The notes below the pieces were generated by a model. The model was not told where the DNA came from. It did no database searches and saw only the letters and a program-made list of their open reading frames with translations. DNA of 9,895 nt from Chitinophagaceae bacterium (GTDB lineage Bacteria > Bacteroidota > Bacteroidia > Chitinophagales > Chitinophagaceae): NCBI GenBank assembly GCA_030151745.1, contig JASLDA010000302.1, positions 1-9,895 on the forward strand. The letters are read 5' to 3'. Shown piece by piece: positions 6,155-9,895 of the stretch (positions are counted from its first letter, which is position 1; each line of letters opens with the position of its first letter). A program made the position numbers and the translations under genes.

Positions 6155-7261
6155 ATGACGATCGGCGTTCTCAAAGAAGCCCCGCCCGAGACCCGTGTTT
6201 CCCTGACACCGGAAGTGGTGCAGGCTCTTTCCAAGATGAACGTTACGGTGCTCGTGCAGCGCGGCGCCGGCGAATCGGCCTTTTACCCGGACAGCGCCTA
6301 TGAAGCCGCAGGCGCGCAGATCAGCGACGCCCTGTCCGCCGCCGGTGCGGATCTCGTGCTGACCATCCACCCGCAGAACGTGCCGCCGGAGCTCAAGAGC
6401 AGCGCGGTCATCCTGGGTGTGTACCAGCCCTTGTTCAACGGAGCCCAGATGCATGCCTGGGCGGGTAAGGGCTGGACCGTATTTTCACTGGATGCCATTC
6501 CGCGGACGACGCGCGCGCAAAGCATGGACGTGCTCTCTTCCCAGGCAAATATCGCAGGCTACAAGGCGGTGCTGCTGGCGGCAATGAGCTACAGCCGCTA
6601 CTTCCCGATGTTCATGACCGCGGCGGGCTCTATTCCGCCGGCCAAGGTGCTCATCCTGGGAGCCGGTGTCGCGGGCCTGCAGGCTGTTGCCACGGCCCGG
6701 CGGCTCGGGGCCGTCGTCGAGGTGTTTGATACGCGCCCGGCCGTCAAGGAAGAGGTGATGAGCCTCGGGGCGAAGTTCATCGAGGTGGAGGGCGCCGCCG
6801 ACGCCAGCAAGGCCGGAGGCTACGCCGTCGAGCAAAGCGCCGAATTCCAGGAGCGCCAGAAGCAGCGCATCGCCGAGAGCGCGAAGAAGAGCGATATCAT
6901 CATCACCACGGCGCAGATCCCGGGCCGCAAAGCCCCGATACTGATCACCCGCGATATGATCGATGCCATGCGTCCCGGCTCGGTGATCGTGGACCTGGCC
7001 GCGTCGACCGGCGGCAATACGGACCTGACGCAGAACAACGAAACCGTGATGCACGGCGGCGTGACCATTATCGGGAACAGCGCCCTGCCTGCGGCCGCGC
7101 CCGCCGATGCCAGCAAGGTATATGCGAAGAACGTGCTCAATTTCCTGAAGCTGATCATCGACAAGGACGGCAACCTCGCCCTCAACTTCGATGACGATCT
7201 CGTGAAGGGGACCGCCATTACGCACGGAGGCGCCGTAGTCAATGAGCGGGTAGGGAAATGA
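6155..7261 (+). CDS. pntAA: Proton-translocating NAD(P)+ transhydrogenase subunit alpha 1 (NAD(H)-binding domain I)
   Basis: This soluble 368-residue subunit binds NAD(H) and passes hydride to NADP+ on the PntB domain III. The ATG at 6155 gives the canonical MTIGVLKEAPPETRVSLTPE; an earlier in-frame TTG at 6116 would overlap the presumed promoter and is not used here. Residues 1-135 form the alanine dehydrogenase/PNT N-terminal half, with RAQSMDVLSSQANIAGYKAV (120-139). Residues about 140-300 carry the NAD-binding Rossmann fold: VLILGAGVAGLQAVATARRL (165-184), then VEVFDTRPAVKEEV (188-201). GGYAVEQSAEFQ (221-232) is the mobile loop, and IIGNSALPAAAPADASKVYA (305-324) is conserved near the end. 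The protein stops where domain I ends and lacks the membrane segments fused to it in E. coli PntA. This makes it the split, three-subunit form, consistent with pntAB and pntB next door. Confidence 0.95.
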   Translation: MTIGVLKEAPPETRVSLTPEVVQALSKMNVTVLVQRGAGESAFYPDSAYEAAGAQISDALSAAGADLVLTIHPQNVPPELKSSAVILGVYQPLFNGAQMHAWAGKGWTVFSLDAIPRTTRAQSMDVLSSQANIAGYKAVLLAAMSYSRYFPMFMTAAGSIPPAKVLILGAGVAGLQAVATARRLGAVVEVFDTRPAVKEEVMSLGAKFIEVEGAADASKAGGYAVEQSAEFQERQKQRIAESAKKSDIIITTAQIPGRKAPILITRDMIDAMRPGSVIVDLAASTGGNTDLTQNNETVMHGGVTIIGNSALPAAAPADASKVYAKNVLNFLKLIIDKDGNLALNFDDDLVKGTAITHGGAVVNERVGK

Positions 7262-7397
7262 ACCGGCCGCAGCACCCGCGGCAATCCCATTCTTCAGTTC
7301 CCGGCGATCCGGCTCCGCATGTCGGATGAAGTTTGATGAAGCCGGATAATGTTCATCGCAGCGGATCATCTGACTACGGCCTGTTCCCTCCAAATCC

Positions 7398-7427
7398 ATC
7401 CAACCTTATCCAACACTATCCAACCAA
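7398..7427 (+). repeat. Three tandem 10-bp units in the G-free leader of pntAB
   Basis: ATCCAACCTT, ATCCAACACT and ATCCAACCAA follow each other directly, ending 5 bases before the pntAB start codon. They lie inside a run of 51 bases (7384-7434) containing no G, so no Shine-Dalgarno is possible and the RNA should be unstructured. The remainder of the 171-bp pntAA-pntAB gap shows no terminator and no clear promoter. Confidence 0.8.
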
Positions 7428-7432
7428 CCACC

Positions 7433-7747
7433 ATGCAAGAGCTCTCGTTATTCTTCATAAAACACTACGAACTCATCACCATCGTCATACTCTCGATCTT
7501 TCTCGGGATAGAGGTGATCTCGCGGGTGCCGAGCGTGCTGCATACGCCGCTGATGTCCGGTGCCAATGCCATTCACGGAGTGGTCATCATCGGGGCCATC
7601 ATCGTGATGGGCTCCGCGCCCGCCCACGACTACCTGGCCCTTACGCTGGGCTTCCTGGCCGTGGTGCTGGGTACGCTCAATGTGGTCGGGGGCTTCGTCG
7701 TTACCGACCGTATGCTGGAAATGTTCGGCAAGAAAAAGAGGAAGTAA
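7433..7747 (+). CDS. pntAB: Proton-translocating NAD(P)+ transhydrogenase subunit alpha 2 (membrane domain II part)
   Basis: A 104-residue inner-membrane protein that contributes the first part of the proton channel. The ATG at 7433 gives MQELSLFFIKHYELITIVIL; extending the frame to 7349 would add an implausible leader through the ATCCAA repeats. Three transmembrane helices are visible at about residues 12-30, 46-62 and 67-90. The signature RVPSVLHTPLMSGANAIHGV (31-50) is intact. H48 at the start of the second helix corresponds to the membrane histidine of the Thermus-type alpha 2 subunit, thought to handle the proton. The basic tail GKKKRK is presumably cytoplasmic. It lies 171 bp after pntAA and 46 bp before pntB. 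Its leader is free of G, so translation starts without a Shine-Dalgarno. Confidence 0.95.
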   Translation: MQELSLFFIKHYELITIVILSIFLGIEVISRVPSVLHTPLMSGANAIHGVVIIGAIIVMGSAPAHDYLALTLGFLAVVLGTLNVVGGFVVTDRMLEMFGKKKRK

Positions 7748-7793
7748 TCCTGATACAATCCATACTTAGGCCCGCATCACAACGCTGCATTCC

Positions 7794-9263
7794 ATGAATG
7801 ACATCTACGCCAAACTGTTCGGTGAGCAAAGTCTGCTCCTGCTTTGCTATCTCATCGGATCGGTGACCTTCATCCTGGGGCTCAAAATGCTCTCGCATCC
7901 GGACAGCGCGCGCAAAGGCAATCTTGTGGCCGCCGCCGGCATGACGATCGCCATACTCGGAACTATCTTTCTCTACCGCGACGCCAATATGACGAAGCTG
8001 GGAAATTATCCCTGGATCTTCGGCGGGCTCCTTATCGGCGGTGCGCTGGGTACGGTTTCCGCCCGCAAGGTGCAGATGACGGCCATGCCGGAAATGGTGA
8101 GCCTGTTCAACGGCACCGGCGGGGCCTGCGCCATGCTGATCTCCATCGTCGAGTTCGATAAGCTGATGCACCCTGCCGGCTTTGGCTTCGATGGCGACAG
8201 CTTCGCGGTCATCGAGCGTACGATCCCGGCCGGCGAGCTGCTGATAATTGTGCTCGGAATGATCATCGGGACGGTGTCCTTTGCAGGCTCTATGATCGCC
8301 TGGGGCAAGCTGGCCGGCAAGATCAGGGACCGCCGCGTTCCCGGAGCGCAGTATATAAACTTCGCGCTGTTTGCAGGCATCATCGGCCTGACGGTGCTGC
8401 TGCTGGTCGCTTCGATGCCGAATCCGGCCGTGTTCTACAGCATCCTGGCGCTGGCCGCGATTTACGGTGTGCTCTTCGTAATGCCGATCGGCGGGGCCGA
8501 TATGCCCGTGGTGATCTCGCTGCTCAACTCCTTTACCGGTGTGGCCGCGGCATTCGGAGGGTTCCTGTATGAAAATCCCGTGATGCTGACAGGCGGTATC
8601 CTGGTGGGATCGGCAGGCACCATCCTGACGATACTCATGTGCAAGGCTATGAACCGCTCGCTGAAGAACGTGCTGCTGGGATCCTTCGGCAGCGCGGCCC
8701 CGGGCGGGGGCAGCTCTCCGGGCGGAGGCGGGCACTACAAGGAAATCTCCATGAACGACACCGCGACCCTGATGGCCTATGCGAACCGGGTGCTGATCGT
8801 TCCCGGCTACGGGCTTGCCGTTGCCCAGGCCCAGCATATCACGCACGAGCTGGAGAAAGTGCTGGGCGAGAAGGGAGTTGAAGTTGCATACGGCATCCAC
8901 CCGGTCGCGGGCCGGATGCCCGGGCATATGAACGTCCTGCTGGCCGAGGCGGATGTACCTTACGAGAAGCTGCTGGAAATGGAAGACGCGAACGAGCAGA
9001 TGGCCGGAACCGGCGTCGTGCTGATCCTCGGCGCGAACGACGTCGTCAATCCTGCGGCCAAGGAAGATCCCTCGTCGCCGATCTACGGTATGCCGATCCT
9101 GGAAGTGGAAAAGGCCGACCATGTGATCGTCAACAAGCGCTCGATGAAGCCGGGCTATGCCGGCATCGAAAACGAGCTCTTTTTCCGCCCCAAGACCAGC
9201 ATGCTCTTCGGCGATGCAAAGAAGGTGCTGCAGGAGCTGGTCGCGGAGCTGAAGGCGATGTAG
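7794..9263 (+). CDS. pntB: Proton-translocating NAD(P)+ transhydrogenase subunit beta (membrane domain II plus NADP(H)-binding domain III)
   Basis: The 489-residue subunit completes the proton channel and binds NADP(H). Residues about 10-285 hold the membrane helices, with KVQMTAMPEMVSLFNGTGG (92-110) and GGADMPVVISLLNSFTGVAA (233-252) conserved. At the place of E. coli beta-His91, this protein has N106 in LFNG; the channel histidine is supplied by PntAB instead. A glycine/serine-rich linker APGGGSSPGGGG (302-313) leads to domain III, which has VPGYGLAVAQAQ (336-347), GIHPVAGRMPGHMNVLLAEA (367-386), LGANDVVNPAAKEDPSSPI (412-430) and KRSMKPGYAG (448-457), the NADP-binding elements. MLFGDAKK follows near the end. 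It is the last gene of the pnt locus, ending 35 bases before a strong terminator. A reverse-strand frame of over 470 codons here is a shadow. Confidence 0.96.
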   Translation: MNDIYAKLFGEQSLLLLCYLIGSVTFILGLKMLSHPDSARKGNLVAAAGMTIAILGTIFLYRDANMTKLGNYPWIFGGLLIGGALGTVSARKVQMTAMPEMVSLFNGTGGACAMLISIVEFDKLMHPAGFGFDGDSFAVIERTIPAGELLIIVLGMIIGTVSFAGSMIAWGKLAGKIRDRRVPGAQYINFALFAGIIGLTVLLLVASMPNPAVFYSILALAAIYGVLFVMPIGGADMPVVISLLNSFTGVAAAFGGFLYENPVMLTGGILVGSAGTILTILMCKAMNRSLKNVLLGSFGSAAPGGGSSPGGGGHYKEISMNDTATLMAYANRVLIVPGYGLAVAQAQHITHELEKVLGEKGVEVAYGIHPVAGRMPGHMNVLLAEADVPYEKLLEMEDANEQMAGTGVVLILGANDVVNPAAKEDPSSPIYGMPILEVEKADHVIVNKRSMKPGYAGIENELFFRPKTSMLFGDAKKVLQELVAELKAM

Positions 9264-9298
9264 CGGCCTCGGGAATTCGCTCCGTCAGGTCCTCGTCT

Positions 9299-9335
9299 GC
9301 GGATGCCGCCTCCCCGGAGGCGGCATCCGCTTTTT
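9299..9335 (+). terminator. Intrinsic terminator of the pnt locus
   Basis: The arms GCGGATGCCGCCTCC (9299-9313) and GGAGGCGGCATCCGC (9316-9330) are perfectly complementary over 15 bp, separated by CC; in RNA the innermost pair opens to make a loop. TTTTT (9331-9335) follows directly. This is one of the clearest terminators in the window. Confidence 0.95.
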
Positions 9336-9379
9336 ATACAGCAGCCACAGCGATACGGCACAAACCTGCCAAGGTCCGC

Positions 9380-9413
9380 AAACCCCGGGCTGGACGACTA
9401 TAGTCCGGGGTTT
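9380..9413. terminator. Second hairpin downstream of pntB
   Basis: AAACCCCGG (9380-9388) pairs with CCGGGGTTT (9405-9413), and one wobble plus one further pair extend it inward to about 11 bp, around a 12-base loop. The following TTTAAAAG is only weakly T-rich. It could be a back-up terminator in either direction or an unrelated structured element. Confidence 0.55.
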
Positions 9414-9417
9414 AAAA

Positions 9418-9439
9418 GCCATGAGCTAAGAGCTATGGC
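9418..9439. other. Third hairpin downstream of pntB
   Basis: GCCAT-G-AGCT (9418-9427) pairs with AGCTATGGC (9431-9439) around AAG, with one bulged G. It starts 4 bases after the preceding hairpin and is followed by CTAAAAACTTC. It is separated from the tRNA promoter by about 58 bases that show no other feature. Function is unknown. Confidence 0.45.
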
Positions 9440-9497
9440 CTAAAAACTTCTCCCTTTCGGAGTCCGGGAAAAAAAATCCATCCGCGCCGAAAGAAAA

Positions 9498-9529
9498 TTT
9501 GTGTGGAATGAAAAGCCCCCTTACTTTTG
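9498..9529 (+). promoter_or_regulatory. Consensus Bacteroidota promoter for the tRNA cluster
   Basis: TTTG (9498-9501) and TACTTTTG (9522-9529) are both perfect matches to the Bacteroidota TTTG/TAnnTTTG pair, with a 20-bp spacer. The tRNA-Thr gene begins 57 bases downstream, leaving a leader of about 50 bases to be trimmed during tRNA maturation. This is the best promoter match in the window. Confidence 0.8.
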
Positions 9530-9586
9530 CCTTCCTCAAAACAACGAGGCGCTCGAAGTTCTTCTTTTTAGTGTGTTGGTAAACAG

Positions 9587-9659
9587 GCCGCTTTAGCTCA
9601 GCTGGTAGAGCAACTGATTTGTAATCAGTAGGTCGCTGGTTCGATTCCGGCAAGCGGCT
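9587..9659 (+). tRNA. tRNA-Thr(UGU)
   Basis: A complete 73-base cloverleaf decoding ACA. The acceptor stem GCCGCTT pairs with AAGCGGC (9652-9658), with T9659 as discriminator. The D arm is GCTC/GAGC. The anticodon stem ACTGA/TCAGT encloses the loop TTTGTAA with anticodon TGT at 9620-9622. The T arm GCTGG/CCGGC encloses TTCGATT. The CCA end is not encoded, so it must be added by tRNA nucleotidyltransferase. It is the first gene after a consensus promoter. Confidence 0.97.
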
Positions 9660-9666
9660 CGTTTAA

Positions 9667-9735
9667 TTTAAGATGCAAAATTCAAAATGCGGAAGCTACG
9701 GTTTCTGCAGGGTTTTAAATTTTGCTTTTGAATTA
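9667..9735. repeat. Palindromic AT-rich element between tRNA-Thr and tRNA-Tyr
   Basis: It has the same word as the other intergenic copies, GCAAAATTCAAAATGC (9675-9690), with an inverted, diverged copy AAATTTTGCTTTTGAATT (9717-9734). Between them GCGGAA (9689-9694) partly pairs with TTTCTGC (9702-9708). The precursor RNA of the two tRNAs would carry this as a hairpin spacer. It fills most of the 83-bp gap. Confidence 0.7.
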
Positions 9736-9742
9736 GAACAAT

Positions 9743-9825
9743 GGGTAGGTGGCCGAGTGGCTAAAGGCGGCAGACTGTAAATCTGCTCTCTTCGGAGTAC
9801 GGAGGTTCGAATCCTTCCCTGCCCA
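9743..9825 (+). tRNA. tRNA-Tyr(GUA)
   Basis: A complete 83-base class II tRNA with the long variable arm (around TCTCTTCGGAGTA) expected of bacterial tRNA-Tyr. The acceptor stem GGGTAGG pairs with CCTGCCC (9818-9824), including one G-T pair; A9825 is the discriminator. The anticodon stem GCAGA/TCTGC encloses CTGTAAA with anticodon GTA at 9777-9779. The T arm is GGAGG/CCTTC around TTCGAAT. CCA is not encoded. It is the second tRNA of the cluster and probably shares the upstream promoter. Confidence 0.97.
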
Positions 9826-9834
9826 CATTTCAAT

Positions 9835-9895
9835 CGGCAATTTTCAATGAGCGATTTGCAGTGTTACAATTGCATATTTCTATTGAGAATTGCTG
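9835..9895. repeat. Second type of inverted-repeat element after tRNA-Tyr (cut by window edge)
   Basis: CGGCAATTTTCAATG (9835-9849) and TATTGAGAATTGCTG (9881-9895) are inverted copies matching at about 12 of 15 positions, about 30 bases apart. The sequence differs from the GCAAAATTC repeat but has the same AT-rich hairpin design and the same position behind a tRNA. Its right boundary may lie beyond the window. Confidence 0.5.

Noticed and set aside
5992..6303. Small plus-strand reading frame in the DUF1569/pntAA gap
   Set aside because: It runs into pntAA in another frame, has Arg/Pro-rich composition and resembles no protein; treated as non-coding.
7323..7352. TTTG and TAATGTTC before pntAB as a second promoter
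   Set aside because: Spacing is about 14 bp and the -7 box matches poorly, so pntAB is more likely read from the pntAA promoter.
7701..9122. Long minus-strand reading frame (over 470 codons) opposite pntB
   Set aside because: Its product is rich in His, Arg, Gln and Asp with no recognisable domain. It mirrors the third-position GC bias of a certain pntB gene.
9545..9577. CGAG-GCG-CTCG stem plus T-rich run in the tRNA leader as an attenuator
   Set aside because: Four base pairs with a 3-base loop, and the T run is not adjacent to the stem; too weak to call.
9426..9653. Minus-strand 75-codon frame across the tRNA-Thr region
   Set aside because: It overlaps the tRNA gene and its promoter. Its start, MPESNQRPTDYKSVALPAEL, is the well-known spurious translation of antisense tRNA.

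Overview
The window looks like an ordinary chromosomal stretch of a fairly GC-rich member of the Bacteroidota, plausibly Chitinophagales or Sphingobacteriales; I cannot name a genus. Three things point there: the two small families DUF4293 and DUF1569 in typical Bacteroidota form; promoters of the type TTTG-N20-TAnnTTTG with almost no Shine-Dalgarno sequences; and a seryl-tRNA synthetase and aminopeptidase P that read like Bacteroidota orthologues. No phage, transposase, CRISPR or defence gene is present. I found no new multi-gene system.

Layout, left to right. The 3' end of ychF (1-412) and pepP (461-1753) run on the + strand and end at a strong hairpin. A minus-strand pair, serS then a DUF4293 membrane protein (3642 down to 1927), converges on them with its own terminator. 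Going right from serS, on the + strand, come a class I SAM methyltransferase (3838-4461) and an exonuclease III (4617-5390). The exonuclease converges on a minus-strand DUF1569 gene (5407-5859). Next is a complete three-gene proton-translocating NAD(P)+ transhydrogenase locus: pntAA (6155-7261), pntAB (7433-7747) and pntB (7794-9263). It ends in a perfect 15-bp terminator stem followed by two more hairpins. The window closes with a promoter, tRNA-Thr(UGU) and tRNA-Tyr(GUA), a pair that in many bacteria begins the Thr-Tyr-Gly-Thr tRNA cluster upstream of tuf.

How the genes work together. The three pnt genes encode one membrane enzyme that uses the proton gradient to make NADPH from NADH. serS and the tRNAs belong to translation, ychF is ribosome-associated, pepP trims X-Pro peptides, and xth repairs DNA.

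The most notable material is between genes. A short AT-rich sequence built from GCAAAATTCAAAATGC-like words occurs in four intergenic gaps, twice as inverted pairs that can fold into long hairpins, one of them between the two tRNA genes. A different inverted-repeat element follows tRNA-Tyr. The leader before pntAB has 51 bases without G and contains three tandem 10-bp units.
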